From: Desulfosarcinaceae bacterium
Lineage (GTDB): Bacteria > Desulfobacterota > Desulfobacteria > Desulfobacterales > Desulfosarcinaceae
Length of the DNA: 64,000 bases
Direction of reading: 5' to 3'
Assembly (NCBI GenBank): GCA_030066015.1
Contig: JASJCL010000037.1
Coordinates: 1 to 64,000, forward strand
Part shown: positions 17,749 through 28,594 of the stretch, piece after piece
How the letters are laid out: each line of letters opens with the position of its first letter
Position numbering within the stretch: position 1 is the first letter of the stretch
Made by a program: the position numbers and the translations under genes
Notes under the pieces: generated by a model
The model's database searches: none
What the model was told of the DNA's origin: nothing
What the model saw: the letters and a program-made list of their open reading frames with translations, nothing else

Positions 17749-19269
17749 GTGCGGCCCCTGCCGCCTCGACCGCCCCGGCCCCCCGTCAAAGGGGGGTTCC
17801 GGAGGACCCTGCACTTCTGCCGTATCGACTGCCGAACACCCCTCGGAAAAGGGATCGACCTGGCCATCGCGCCCACCGTGGCGCTGCGGGTGCCGCCGCT
17901 TTTTAAATTCACGCCGGATCTGGCGTTTCTCAAGCTCCTGCGCGGACTGCGCATCTTCCGCATCTTTCGTTATCTGCGCTTCACCGCCGATCCGGATTTC
18001 TTCTTCGGTCGATACACCTGGCGATTTCTCAGGGGCCTGCGTCTTTTTCTGACCATCTTCATGCTCTTCTTCATCTCCAGCGGCCTCTTCTCTCGCGTGG
18101 AGCATTCCACCAATCCGATGGTCAACACCTTCGGCGACGCCCTCTGTTTCACCGAGGTGGCGCTCACCACGGTGGGATTCGGGGAGATCGTCCCCGTCAC
18201 CTCCGGCGGCCGCTGGTTGGCGGTGGCCATGATTCTCACGAACATCGTTCTGATCCCCTGGCAGGCCGGTTTGATCATCAAGGCCTGGCTGCGCATGGGG
18301 ACCAAACGCGACCTCATCTGCACCCGCTGCGGACTGCACTGGCAGGACCGGGACGCCTCCCACTGTAAATCCTGCGGTAACATCATCTTCCAGGAGTGCG
18401 AAGGGATGGTTGAGACAATGACGGTTGGCGTGAAGCGATTCGGGCAAGCGCCCCCGGGCGCTGCTTCATCGCGATCGCAGCGAATCCGCACGGCCGCCGA
18501 GCCGCGTCATCCCCCTATCCATAGTGCATCGGTGGCGGTACTGCTGTTCCTCATCTCAATCATCGTCGGTGCGGGCACCACAGCGGCCAGCGAGGCGCGC
18601 CTCACTGTCGGCGCGTTCTCCGGCCAATCGCCTGGGGGGCCGCTTCCCCAGGGATGGGAAGCGCTGCGTTTCGATGGCATCGACCGGCAGACGCGGTACT
18701 GGCTCGATGCCGAGGAGAACGGTGTCGTCGTGGTCCGCGCCCAGAGCGAGGCGGCCGCCTCCGGGCTGCAGCGCCGCATCCGGATCGACCTCACCGAGTG
18801 GCCCCGACTACAGTGGCGCTGGCGCGTGGAGATGCCCGTGACGGGCGAGAAGATGTCCAGCAAAGCGGGCGATGACTACGCCGCCCGCCTTTACGTCAAT
18901 TTTGCCTTCATGCCCGAAAGGGCCGGCTTCTGGGAACGCCAGTTGCACGCATTGGGAACCCGTCGCTACGGGCACCCGCCGCCCGGCAGCGCCTTGACCT
19001 ATATCTGGAGCAGCACTGCTCGGCGGGATACTGCGGCGCCGAGTCCTTATACGGACAAGGTGAAGATGCTGGCCCTGCGCGGCCGGGAGGATCCAACGGG
19101 ACACTGGTATAGCGAAATCCGCGACGTGGCCGCCGATTACCGGCGTCTTTTTGGTGAGGCACCGCCGCCGGTCATCGGCATCGCCATCATGTGCGATACC
19201 GATAACACCGGCAGCCGCGCGGCAGCGGCGTTCGGTGACATTGTCTTCCTCAGGAAGGCACATCCATAG
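17749..19269 (+). CDS. truncated potassium-channel-like domain in frame with a DUF3047 protein
   Basis: One uninterrupted frame covers two unrelated parts. Residues about 40-215 resemble the end of a six-helix ion channel: an Arg-rich S4-like LKLLRGLRIFRIFRYLRF, an S5 helix, the pore TTVGFGE (filter near 141), S6, and a zinc ribbon CTRCGL...CKSCG. Helices S1-S3 and a good start codon are missing, and the first 30 codons cover a GC hairpin. After residue 220, Met codons at 18406 and 18418 could start a second protein: a hydrophobic signal/anchor (about 260-280) and a DUF3047 domain (about 290-506, with YAARLYVNF, LTYIWSS, RDVAADYRRLFGE, GIAIMCDTDNTG). I favour a decayed channel fused by loss of its stop codon, with DUF3047 possibly translated separately. 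The GTG at 17749 is a guess. Confidence 0.6.
   Translation: MRPLPPRPPRPPVKGGFRRTLHFCRIDCRTPLGKGIDLAIAPTVALRVPPLFKFTPDLAFLKLLRGLRIFRIFRYLRFTADPDFFFGRYTWRFLRGLRLFLTIFMLFFISSGLFSRVEHSTNPMVNTFGDALCFTEVALTTVGFGEIVPVTSGGRWLAVAMILTNIVLIPWQAGLIIKAWLRMGTKRDLICTRCGLHWQDRDASHCKSCGNIIFQECEGMVETMTVGVKRFGQAPPGAASSRSQRIRTAAEPRHPPIHSASVAVLLFLISIIVGAGTTAASEARLTVGAFSGQSPGGPLPQGWEALRFDGIDRQTRYWLDAEENGVVVVRAQSEAAASGLQRRIRIDLTEWPRLQWRWRVEMPVTGEKMSSKAGDDYAARLYVNFAFMPERAGFWERQLHALGTRRYGHPPPGSALTYIWSSTARRDTAAPSPYTDKVKMLALRGREDPTGHWYSEIRDVAADYRRLFGEAPPPVIGIAIMCDTDNTGSRAAAAFGDIVFLRKAHP
17775..17802 (+). terminator. GC-rich hairpin after the CBS-domain gene
   Basis: CCGG plus CCCCCC (17775-17784) pairs with GGGGGG (17791-17796) and, after a TT bulge, CCGG (17799-17802), around loop GTCAAA. 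There is no T-tract. It lies 42 bases after the preceding stop, inside the nominal N-terminus of the next frame, which argues that this N-terminus may not be coding. Confidence 0.35.
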
Positions 19270-19298
19270 GTACGGATCCGTTGGTTGGGGCTCCCACG

Positions 19299-19328
19299 CC
19301 AAACGCCGGCCTGGTGGCCGGCGTTTGG
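19299..19328. terminator. bidirectional 13-bp hairpin between convergent genes
   Basis: CCAAACGCCGGCC (19299-19311) pairs perfectly with GGCCGGCGTTTGG (19316-19328) around a TGGT loop. It separates the DUF3047 frame (plus) from efp (minus). No T-tract follows on either side, so a hairpin-only terminator or 3'-end stabiliser is inferred. Confidence 0.6.
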
Positions 19329-19360
19329 TATGCAGGGCCCTAAGAGGATTTCGCGAGCGG

Positions 19361-19924
19361 TCAGCTTTTCACCCGTTCCACATACTGCCCGGTTCGGGTG
19401 TCGATACGGATCATCTCCCCCTCGTTGACGAAGGGTGGCACCTGCAATTCGTGGCCAGTTTCCAGAACGGCGGGTTTGGTATCGCCACCGGCGGTGTCTC
19501 CGCGGGCCCAGGGCTCGGCCTGGGTGATTTTGAGCTCGACGAAGTTGGGCAGGGTTAAGCCGATGGGTCTGCCATCAAAGAGCAAGACGCTGCAGACGGT
19601 GTTCTCCTTGAGCAGGCTCTTGGCATCCCCCACCTGCGCTTCGGTCAGAAATTCCTGATCGTAGGTGGTGGTGTTCATGAAGCAGTAGCTGCTGCCGTCG
19701 GTGTACAGGTACTCCATCTCCGTCTCCTCCAGATCGGCCGGCTTAAACTTTTCGCCCGACCGGAAGGTCTTATCGAACTGTACCCCGGTGATCATGTTTT
19801 TCAGCTTGCACTTGTAGAGGGCCTGCCCCTTGCCCGGTTTGACGAACTCGAATTGAACGATCACATAGGGCTCTCCGTCGAATTCGAGCTTTCGTCCCTT
19901 TCTCAGATCTCCACTTTCAAGCAT
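19361..19924 (-). CDS. efp: translation elongation factor P
   Basis: EF-P, 187 residues, binds stalled ribosomes and promotes peptide bonds at polyproline. The KOW-like domain I has FVKPGKGQALYKCKLKN, placing the modifiable lysine at Lys32 in the PGKG loop. Lysine with PGKGQA suggests the beta-lysylated (EpmA/EpmB) type rather than the arginine (EarP) type. Domain II (FRSGEKFKPADLEETEMEYLY) and domain III (GDTAGGDTKPAVLETGHELQVPPFVNEGEMIRIDTRTGQYVERV) are complete. Length matches the family. It is a single gene, with the convergent hairpin downstream and a 321-base gap to guaA upstream. Confidence 0.97.
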   Translation of the reverse strand: MLESGDLRKGRKLEFDGEPYVIVQFEFVKPGKGQALYKCKLKNMITGVQFDKTFRSGEKFKPADLEETEMEYLYTDGSSYCFMNTTTYDQEFLTEAQVGDAKSLLKENTVCSVLLFDGRPIGLTLPNFVELKITQAEPWARGDTAGGDTKPAVLETGHELQVPPFVNEGEMIRIDTRTGQYVERVKS

Positions 19925-20097
19925 GGTGATATCGCCTCCTCCAAAGGAATGCCAGCAAGAGGGGGGCGCCCCTCTCGGGATAGTGGCGCTGAACAGGTGT
20001 CAGGCGGAACCGCCGGCGGTGAGGGTGCGCCCTGACAACCATCTGATGACAATGACAATACGGGTAATCCAGGGCGTCGGCAACCCCCAGAAATCGG

Positions 20098-20126
20098 TTG
20101 ACTTTTCAGCCCGTGTCTACCATATT
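20098..20126 (+). promoter_or_regulatory. sigma-70-type promoter of guaA
   Basis: TTGACT (20098-20103), a 17-base spacer and CATATT (20121-20126). The start would fall near 20133, about 110 bases before guaA. The leader contains a CTGCCGA/TTCGGCAG hairpin at about 20176-20194. No purine riboswitch core is seen. Confidence 0.45.
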
Positions 20127-20245
20127 CAGCCTGTTTTTACAATCGTTTGAACCGCTGATATCAGGCACTTAAAGCGTGTTCTGCCGAGTTTTCGGCAGGC
20201 GCTGCGCGCGCCGTCAAACACTTCCATGCGAGCAAAGGGTATGGC

Positions 20246-21775
20246 ATGATTCTCATTATCGATTTTGGATCGCAGTTCAATCAGCTCATCGCCAGACGGG
20301 TGCGTGAAGGGAAGGTCTACTGCCAGGTGGAGCCGCCCAGTATCCCAATTGACGCTATCAAGACGTTGGCACCGAAGGGCATCATCCTGTCGGGAGGTCC
20401 GGCGAGCATCTACGCCAAGAACAGTCCGCGGGTGGACGCGGCCATTTTCGATCTCGGCATCCCGATCCTGGGCATCTGCTACGGAATGCACTTCATGGTG
20501 GACACGCTGGGCGGCAAGGTCAAACAAGCCGCCCGCAGGGAGTATGGTTTCGCCGAGTTCACCGCCAAAGGGAGAAGCCGCCTGCTCGCCAAGGTGGATA
20601 AACACAGCCAGTGCTGGATGAGTCATGGTGACAGCATCGTCGCGCTGCCCAAGGGCTTCAGCGTCATCGGCACCACGGACAACACTTCGGTGGCCGCGGC
20701 CCAGAATGCCCGCAGACGCTTCTACGGTCTTCAGTTTCATCCGGAGGTGGTCCACACGGTCAAGGGCACCCAAATGATTCACAACTTCATATACGACATC
20801 TGCGGGTGCAAACGCAGCTGGACCATGCAGGGATTCGCCCGTGACACCGTCACTCAGATCCGGGATACGGTGGGCGACCAGAAAGTTATTCTTGGACTGA
20901 GCGGGGGGGTGGATTCATCGGTGACCGCCCTCCTGGTGCACAAGGCGATCGGTCGTCAACTGACCTGCATCTTCGTCGATAATGGATTGCTGCGAAAAGA
21001 GGAGGCAGCCAACCTCAAATTGCGTCTCAAGCAGCATCTCAAGATCAATATCCGCTTTGTCAGCGCACGCAACCGCTTTCTCAGGGCGTTGGCCGGCGTC
21101 ACCGATCCAGAGCGCAAGCGCAAAATAATCGGTAAGGTTTTCATGGATGTCTTCGAGGCGGAAGCGAAGAAGATCAAGAATGCCAAGTTCCTCGGTCAAG
21201 GCACGCTTTACCCTGATGTGATCGAATCCCAATCCGCCTTCGGCGGTCCCACCGCGGTAATCAAATCCCACCACAACGTGGGGGGACTGCCAAAGAAGAT
21301 GAAACTCAAGCTGCTGGAGCCACTCAAGTATCTTTTCAAGGACGAAGTGCGCCAATTGGGCAAGGCCCTTGGCCTGGACGACGATCTCGTCTGGCGGCAA
21401 CCCTTCCCGGGGCCGGGGTTGGCGATCCGCGTCGTCGGCGAGATTACCCGCAGGCGACTGGAGATTTTGCGCGAGGTGGATGCGGTCCTGCTGGATGAGA
21501 TCCGCAAGGCGGGCTACTATCGCAAGCTTTGGCAATCCTTCGCTGTACTGCTGCCCATCAAGTCGGTGGGCATCATGGGAGACGGCCGCACGTACGAGTA
21601 TATCGCCGCCATCCGGGCGGTAACCAGTAAGGACGCCATGACGGCCGACTGGGCCAGGTTGCCCCATGCCCTCCTCGGCCGTATTTCGAATCGCATTATC
21701 AACGAGGTCCGTGGCGTGAACCGGGTGGTCTACGACATCAGCTCCAAACCGCCCAGCACCATCGAGTGGGAATAA
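20246..21775 (+). CDS. guaA: GMP synthase (glutamine-hydrolysing)
   Basis: A 509-residue enzyme making GMP from XMP, ATP and glutamine. The N-terminal class I glutamine amidotransferase domain has nucleophile Cys78 (GICYGMH) and His165/Glu167 (QFHPEV). The ATP-pyrophosphatase domain has the P-loop LSGGVDSS (218-225). The C-terminal dimerisation domain ends [12 protein letters not shown], the family hallmark. AAAGGG precedes the ATG by 6 bases. The next gene starts 4 bases after the stop, so guaA, the coiled-coil protein and larB form one operon. No guaB is nearby. Confidence 0.98.
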   Translation: MILIIDFGSQFNQLIARRVREGKVYCQVEPPSIPIDAIKTLAPKGIILSGGPASIYAKNSPRVDAAIFDLGIPILGICYGMHFMVDTLGGKVKQAARREYGFAEFTAKGRSRLLAKVDKHSQCWMSHGDSIVALPKGFSVIGTTDNTSVAAAQNARRRFYGLQFHPEVVHTVKGTQMIHNFIYDICGCKRSWTMQGFARDTVTQIRDTVGDQKVILGLSGGVDSSVTALLVHKAIGRQLTCIFVDNGLLRKEEAANLKLRLKQHLKINIRFVSARNRFLRALAGVTDPERKRKIIGKVFMDVFEAEAKKIKNAKFLGQGTLYPDVIESQSAFGGPTAVIKSHHNVGGLPKKMKLKLLEPLKYLFKDEVRQLGKALGLDDDLVWRQPFPGPGLAIRVVGEITRRRLEILREVDAVLLDEIRKAGYYRKLWQSFAVLLPIKSVGIMGDGRTYEYIAAIRAVTSKDAMTADWARLPHALLGRISNRIINEVRGVNRVVYDISSKPPSTIEWE

Positions 21776-21779
21776 CACC

Positions 21780-22724
21780 ATGACGGCAGAACGGCAAGAC
21801 GGCGGTTTTCGTCTCTCCTTCGACGAGGAGCCGGAAGAGGACAGCGATCGCCAGTTACAGTCCGAGATTGAGGGTCTCAAGGTTGAAAAGCTTAGCCAGC
21901 GGGTGACCCTTATCACCATTCTGATCCCCATATTGATCGTCGTCATCCTGGGCGTCACCTACCTGGACATTAAACGGCGGGTGATCAGCACGGAGACGAC
22001 AGGCAGCAAGGGCTTCGAAAGCCTTTCGCGGGATCTCGAGTCGCGCTTCTCCTCCCTGAGCCTGCGTCAGGCCAAACTCGAAGAGGCATTCAGCAAAGAG
22101 ATCACCCAGCTCAATGAAGCATCGGCGGCCATGGGCGTCCGCGTCACGGAAACAGACGCGGCCCTCAAAGCGATGGGTGCCGCGGCTGCCACCCAGAAGA
22201 CGCTGGAGAAGATGACGGGCCAGACGCTGGCGGCCATGGAAGAGAAGCTGATCCCCTTGACCCAGCAGCTGACGGCCGCCAATGAGCGGTTGACCGCCCA
22301 AGGGCAAGACACCACCGCACGGCTCTCGGAGCTGGAAGGTCTGCTCGCCACCATGGATCCCGTGCTCGCAGGATTGCGGGCCAGTATCGACTCTCTGAAC
22401 GACCAGCTGGCGGTTCTCACCGAGAATATCGACACCTTGTCCGCGGAGAAAATCAGCAAGGAGCAGATGGACCTGGCACTCAAGCTGGATCGCTTCCGCA
22501 TTATTTCGGATTTACAGGCCCAGGACAAAGAGCTGGAACAGCAGTTGGGAGAGATGTCCCGTCAGATCACCCAGGTTCGAGGAGAGCTCGTCGCGTTGGA
22601 AAACCGATTGTATCCCCACAAGAAGCGAACCCTTGGACCACAGCCGTCGACGCCTCCCGCCACCAAATCGACGCCCGGCAGGCCTGCCGCCCAAGAGGGT
22701 ATCACCGAACAGGATCTAAATTAG
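21780..22724 (+). CDS. membrane-anchored coiled-coil protein of unknown function
   Basis: A 314-residue protein with an acidic cytoplasmic N-terminus (about 1-40), one transmembrane helix (about 42-64, LITILIPILIVVILGVTYL), a long predicted coiled coil (about 75-275, rich in Leu, Glu, Gln and Ala heptads) and a proline-rich tail (about 285-305). The arrangement resembles envelope scaffold or spacer proteins, but I recognise no family. It starts 4 bases after guaA and ends 3 bases before larB, so it is co-translated with housekeeping genes. The topology (bulk in the periplasm) follows from a basic KRR after the helix only weakly and is uncertain. Confidence 0.8.
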   Translation: MTAERQDGGFRLSFDEEPEEDSDRQLQSEIEGLKVEKLSQRVTLITILIPILIVVILGVTYLDIKRRVISTETTGSKGFESLSRDLESRFSSLSLRQAKLEEAFSKEITQLNEASAAMGVRVTETDAALKAMGAAAATQKTLEKMTGQTLAAMEEKLIPLTQQLTAANERLTAQGQDTTARLSELEGLLATMDPVLAGLRASIDSLNDQLAVLTENIDTLSAEKISKEQMDLALKLDRFRIISDLQAQDKELEQQLGEMSRQITQVRGELVALENRLYPHKKRTLGPQPSTPPATKSTPGRPAAQEGITEQDLN

Positions 22725-22727
22725 CAG

Positions 22728-23477
22728 ATGGACCAAGCGCGGTTAAAAAAACTCCTCGATGCCGTGGCCGACGGCCGAACACCGGTGGCAGATGCGGTGC
22801 AGACACTCACCTCACTGCCCAGTGAAGACATAGACTTTGCCCACATCGACCATCATCGCTCGCTGCGCAAAGGCTTCCCGGAAGTCATCTACGGTCAGGG
22901 CAAGCGGGCTGAGCAGATTACGGCCATCATGACGGCCATGGCACGCCAGGAGGGCGTCATCCTGGTCACACGCGTCGCCCCCGAGAAGGCGGACGCCATT
23001 TTGACTGCATTTCCCGACGCGCAATACGATACGGATGCGCGCATGTTGGTCTATGAAAGACATCCCATGCCGGCCGCCGGCCGGGGTACCATTCTCGTGC
23101 TGTCGGCCGGCACCTCCGATATACCCGTGGCACGTGAAGCGTATTTGACAGCCAAAACCATGGGCCATTCGGTGACGGCAATCAATGACGTGGGCGTTGC
23201 CGGCATTCATCGCCTCTTCGCCCACAAAGCGGAGATCGAGGCAGCGACGGTTCTGGTGGTGGTCGCTGGAATGGAGGGTGCGTTGCCAAGTGTCGTGGCG
23301 GGGATGGTCGGTCGGCCCATTATTGCCGTTCCCACCAGCGTTGGATACGGCACCAGCTTCGGCGGCATCACGGCCCTGCTGGCCATGCTCAACAGCTGCA
23401 GCTCCAACGTGGCCGTCGTGAACATCGACAACGGCTTCGGCGGCGGTTACATGGCTGCCATGATCAATCGCAAATAG
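22728..23477 (+). CDS. larB: LarB, nickel-pincer cofactor biosynthesis carboxylase (PurE-like)
   Basis: LarB carboxylates and hydrolyses nicotinic acid adenine dinucleotide in making the nickel-pincer nucleotide cofactor of lactate racemase-type enzymes. The 249-residue protein has an N-terminal FAHIDHHRSLRKGFPEVIYGQGK and a PurE-like C-terminal domain with SAGTSDIPVAREA, INDVGVAGIHRL, VVVAGMEGALPSVVAG and VGYGTSFGGITALLAMLNSC. These are hallmark blocks of the family. larC and larE are not in the window. It is the last gene of the guaA operon, followed by a convergent HIT gene. Confidence 0.93.
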   Translation: MDQARLKKLLDAVADGRTPVADAVQTLTSLPSEDIDFAHIDHHRSLRKGFPEVIYGQGKRAEQITAIMTAMARQEGVILVTRVAPEKADAILTAFPDAQYDTDARMLVYERHPMPAAGRGTILVLSAGTSDIPVAREAYLTAKTMGHSVTAINDVGVAGIHRLFAHKAEIEAATVLVVVAGMEGALPSVVAGMVGRPIIAVPTSVGYGTSFGGITALLAMLNSCSSNVAVVNIDNGFGGGYMAAMINRK

Positions 23478-23505
23478 ATGCCATCTGCCCCAACCCGCAC
23501 AGCAC

Positions 23506-23844
23506 CTATGCTTTGCGTTCCCACCCCCCCATCAGGTGCAGATGCAGGTGAAAGATGACCTGCCCCCCGCCGCGCTCCACATTGAACAGCAGCTTGTAGC
23601 CAGATTCAGAGACGCCCTCCTGTTTCGCCATCTCGCGAGAAACGAAGAAGAGTTCTGCCAGGATGGCGTCATCCTGGGGGGTCAGGTCGTTGATGCTGCG
23701 GATGTGGCGCCTGGGCACAATCAGCAGGTGTACGGGGGCGTGGGGGTTAATGTCCCGAAAGACAACGAGGTTATCATTTTCGAAGAGAAAAGGGGTATCG
23801 GTTTTGCCGGAAGCGATGTTGCAGAACAGGCAGTCCGTCGACAT
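23506..23844 (-). CDS. HIT-family (HINT-type) nucleotide hydrolase
   Basis: A 112-residue histidine triad protein. CLFCNIASGK at the N-terminus (CxxC, zinc in some members) and the triad HLHLHLMGGW near the C-terminus identify the PKCI/HINT branch, which hydrolyses aminoacyl- or purine-phosphoramidates. The ATG at 23844 is preceded by AAGGAG with suitable spacing. An in-frame TTG seven codons upstream overlaps that ribosome-binding site and is rejected. It is monocistronic, convergent with larB with 28 bases between. Confidence 0.92.
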   Translation of the reverse strand: MSTDCLFCNIASGKTDTPFLFENDNLVVFRDINPHAPVHLLIVPRRHIRSINDLTPQDDAILAELFFVSREMAKQEGVSESGYKLLFNVERGGGQVIFHLHLHLMGGWERKA

Positions 23845-24019
23845 GGTGAACGCTCCTTGATTCAATGCAATGGTTGGGTGGGGCGGCAGCGCCGCAAAGG
23901 GGCGCCGACGAGAGCGAACGGCGACGATGGACGGATGGATCCAAAGCGCCGGCTGACCGTGTGGATCACCCCGTAAAATTTTCAGAAATGGACGAAATTG
24001 TCAAGGTGGCGGCGTCGAA

Positions 24020-25204
24020 TCAAGCGGCTTGACGGACACCCTGCGCGGCGGCTGGCAGGGAGAGGATCACGCGGGTCCCCTGGCCCAGTTGAGACTGAAT
24101 CGCAATCTCTCCGGAGTAGGCGTTGACCATCGTATGGACGCTGGCCATCCCAAGACCGGTTCCCTTTCCGGCCGGCTTGGTCGTAAAATCGGGCGAGAAG
24201 ACCTTATCGAGGACCTCCGGCGCGATCCCGCAGCCGGTGTCCGCAATCTCCAATTCGATGGTGGTGTCGATGGCCCGACTGCGAATGGTCAAGGTTTTCT
24301 CGGGACAGCTCTCCATGGCGTCGAGAGCGTTTTGAATGATGTTGTCAAGGATCTGCTTCACCTGGATACGGTTTCCAAGGACCATGAGGGGCACGGTACT
24401 GAGATCGATCTCTCGGCGCACATGGTCCCTGAAGAGAGGATTGATCTCAAAAAATTCCAGCTCCTGTCGAACCACCGCGTTCACATCCACCTTTTCCAGA
24501 TGGTAGGAATTCGCCTCACGGGCGTGAAGCAGAATGCCGCCGACGATTTTTTTAAGATCTTCGATCGATTTCTGAGAGATCCGCAACGACTGCGCCAGTT
24601 TCTCGCGGTCGAGTTCCGCCTGTGAAACCAACACGCCGGCGAAATCGAGTGCACCGGCAGCACAATGGAGGGGATTGTTGAGGTTGTGGACCAGCTCAGA
24701 GGCGTATTTACCGATCTCCGCTTGGCCGCGGATCTTGAGGAGCTGTTCTGTGCGGTGGCGGACGGTTTCCTCCAACTGGCGATTGTGGCTTTCAATCTGG
24801 GCAACCAACCGCCGTTTGTCTTCCTGCAGCTTGTAGAGTTCGAGGGCTTGCCGAATGGTCAGGCGCAGTTCGTGGGTATCCCAGGGTTTTAGGATATAGC
24901 GGTAGATCTGGCCTGCCCGGATCGCCTCCAGGATGGCGCCGCTGTCGTCGAGTCCCGAGAGCACCAATCGGATGGTCAAGGGAAAGCGCCGCGTGACCTG
25001 CTCCAAGAGATGGGTGCCGTCCATGCGGGGCATCTTGAGATCGGTGACGATGATGTGAACGGGCTGAGCGGCCATGATGCTGAGCGCTTCTGCTCCGCTG
25101 TTAGCGAATACAGCCGTATAGGGCTCCTGACGGATGATCCGCGCCAATGCCCGACAGACTTCGGGCTCGTCATCCACGAAAAGCACGGTATGTTTAAGGC
25201 TCAT
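24020..25204 (-). CDS. REC-histidine kinase (inverted hybrid sensor)
   Basis: A 394-residue soluble signalling protein with the receiver first. REC (1-120): DDE at 11-13, phospho-acceptor Asp55, Lys106. A coiled-coil linker (about 120-160) leads to a dimerisation/phosphotransfer helix with [11 protein letters not shown] (His173). A C-terminal HATPase_c domain has an N-box QNALDAM, G1 DTGCGI and G2 [11 protein letters not shown]. The HNLNNPL phospho-site belongs to a HisKA variant. It lies 44 bases after another REC kinase on the same strand, probably in one transcript, and may form a phosphorelay with the REC-HD-GYP protein opposite. Confidence 0.9.
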   Translation of the reverse strand: MSLKHTVLFVDDEPEVCRALARIIRQEPYTAVFANSGAEALSIMAAQPVHIIVTDLKMPRMDGTHLLEQVTRRFPLTIRLVLSGLDDSGAILEAIRAGQIYRYILKPWDTHELRLTIRQALELYKLQEDKRRLVAQIESHNRQLEETVRHRTEQLLKIRGQAEIGKYASELVHNLNNPLHCAAGALDFAGVLVSQAELDREKLAQSLRISQKSIEDLKKIVGGILLHAREANSYHLEKVDVNAVVRQELEFFEINPLFRDHVRREIDLSTVPLMVLGNRIQVKQILDNIIQNALDAMESCPEKTLTIRSRAIDTTIELEIADTGCGIAPEVLDKVFSPDFTTKPAGKGTGLGMASVHTMVNAYSGEIAIQSQLGQGTRVILSLPAAAQGVRQAA

Positions 25205-25248
25205 CTCTTCTCCCGCATATGCTGATGGTGGTAGGGGCGCTCATCGTC

Positions 25249-26958
<1,710 letters not shown>

Positions 26959-27418
26959 GGCATCCCCTTGACGATTGGGCTCCCTTGTATCGGCGATTCA
27001 TCCACCCAGACGCGGTTGATGACATCCACAGTCATCAGGCGGCTGGACTGGCACGGTCTGAGCATAGTTCCATAGTCGACAGTGGCCTGACCGGATTGTG
27101 TATGATGCCCGCCAGGCCGAAGCACGGTCGCGATGGCCGCCTTGGACCGGCAGGCAGACCCAATTGAACCGATCGACTCTGCTATCGCCCACGACTCCGA
27201 TTACTTTAGAGCGACCACCGGCCCTAAAGGCAGTGGGATGCGGGGCGACGAAAACCGTCAAGATACCGTGATAGCTTAAGTTTTCGGTTGGATGAGCGAT
27301 AAACACAACGACAGGCAGCACCTGTATCAGAGATGGCGCAACGGGTAACGAATAGGGGGACGGCGCTCGCGGAGCGGCCGACCCCGGCGTTGAGAAAGCG
27401 TAGATTGAGATCGATACC
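26959..27418. other. 460-base divergent control region
   Basis: It separates the REC-PAS kinase (minus) from the HD-GYP-motAB operon (plus). I see no gene in it. It holds a sigma-28-like sequence at 27226-27252 and a weaker sigma-54-like TGGCAC-N5-GAGCA at 27049-27064, both on the plus strand. Confidence 0.45.
27226..27252 (+). promoter_or_regulatory. candidate sigma-28 (FliA) promoter of HD-GYP-motAB
   Basis: TAAAGGCA, an 11-base spacer, then GGCGACGA. Compared with TAAAGTTT-N11-GCCGATAA, 5 of 8 bases match in each element and the spacing is exact. It sits 167 bases upstream of the first gene. A sigma-28 gene is present in this window (39882-40661). Confidence 0.35.
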
Positions 27419-28591
27419 ATGAAAATTATCCTGGCGGACGATGATAAAGTCAGTCTGGAACTGCTGGAACGCCAGCTCACCCTGTGGGGATATACGGTAG
27501 CGACAGCGTGTGACGGCCAGCAGGCGTGGCATCTCCTGCAGGTGGAGCCCGTCAGTGTGGTGGTCAGTGACTGGCTGATGCCCGAGATGGACGGGCTGAC
27601 CCTCTGCCGCAAGATTCGCGAAACCGGCTTCAAGCACTACATCTATATCATCCTCATCAGCGGCCAGGATACCCGTCAGGATATTGTCGAGGGGTTGGAA
27701 GCGGGTGCAGACGACTTCATCACCAAACCGATCAATTTGGCCGAATTTAGAGCCCGTCTGCAGATCGCTGCCCGCGTTGTCAACCTCGAAGCGGCGCTCA
27801 ATCAGCGGTACAAGGAGATAGAGAGCAGCTACTATCAGACCTTGCAGATGTTCACACAGTTGATGGAAAGCTTCGACGAGACCCTGGGCGGCCATTGTCT
27901 GCGGGTCAGCCGATTGGCGCGGCAACTGGCGACGCGTCACCCCGCCGTCGACGAGGAAGCGTACGACCTCGTTGAAACGGCAGGATTACTTCACGATATC
28001 GGCATGGTGGGGCTTTCGCCAGAGTTATTGGCCAAACGGCGTACAGAGATGTGTGGCGATGAGCAGCAGCAGTTTCTCTCGCACCCGGTCCGCAGCGAGC
28101 TGCTTCTGAAAAACATAGACCAGCTAAAGCCGGTGGCGAAAATCGTCCGCGCCCACCACGAGCAGCACAATGGTCGCGGTTTTCCGGACAACCTTGCCGG
28201 TGCGGACATTCCCATGACGGCCCAATTGGTATCGGCGGCATCGATTTACGACAACCTGCGTCACCGTGGCAAGGTCGACTTTGCACAGATTCCGGATCAT
28301 CTGCAGCGGCTGTGCGGCTATCAGCTTTCGCCGGAACTCATCGACCTCCTGCTTGCGTTCAACATGGATCTCATGAAGGCGGAGCAAGCGCGCACGGACA
28401 CACCGCTCTCGCTGGCAGCGCTGGATGAGGGCATGATATTGGCCGACGATGTACGCATGAAGACTGGCGCCATCGTCATGGCGGCCGATACCCAATTGAA
28501 CCATCATCACATCGACAAATTGAAAGGTTACCTGGCCCTGGGCAACATTAATGACCAGGTGATCGTCTACAAAGAGACGCGGAGTTCATAA
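27419..28591 (+). CDS. response regulator with HD-GYP phosphodiesterase domain
   Basis: A 390-residue protein expected to degrade cyclic di-GMP when phosphorylated. REC (1-120): ADDD at 6-9, Asp51 (VSDWLMPEMDG), Lys103. The HD-GYP domain (about 150-310) keeps the metal ligands His159, His192-Asp193 (LLHDIG), His222 and His246-His247. The signature reads HHEQHNGRGFPDNLAG, so GYP is GFP; activity is plausible but not certain. A C-terminal region (about 340-385, DEGMILADDVRMKTGAIVMAADTQL) resembles the tail module of such regulators. motA begins 3 bases after the stop, so phosphodiesterase and stator are co-expressed. Confidence 0.9.
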   Translation: MKIILADDDKVSLELLERQLTLWGYTVATACDGQQAWHLLQVEPVSVVVSDWLMPEMDGLTLCRKIRETGFKHYIYIILISGQDTRQDIVEGLEAGADDFITKPINLAEFRARLQIAARVVNLEAALNQRYKEIESSYYQTLQMFTQLMESFDETLGGHCLRVSRLARQLATRHPAVDEEAYDLVETAGLLHDIGMVGLSPELLAKRRTEMCGDEQQQFLSHPVRSELLLKNIDQLKPVAKIVRAHHEQHNGRGFPDNLAGADIPMTAQLVSAASIYDNLRHRGKVDFAQIPDHLQRLCGYQLSPELIDLLLAFNMDLMKAEQARTDTPLSLAALDEGMILADDVRMKTGAIVMAADTQLNHHHIDKLKGYLALGNINDQVIVYKETRSS

Positions 28592-28594
28592 CCC

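Noticed and set aside
27224-27940. 238-codon minus-strand open frame
   Set aside because: It runs antisense to the REC-HD-GYP gene, whose domain motifs are unambiguous.
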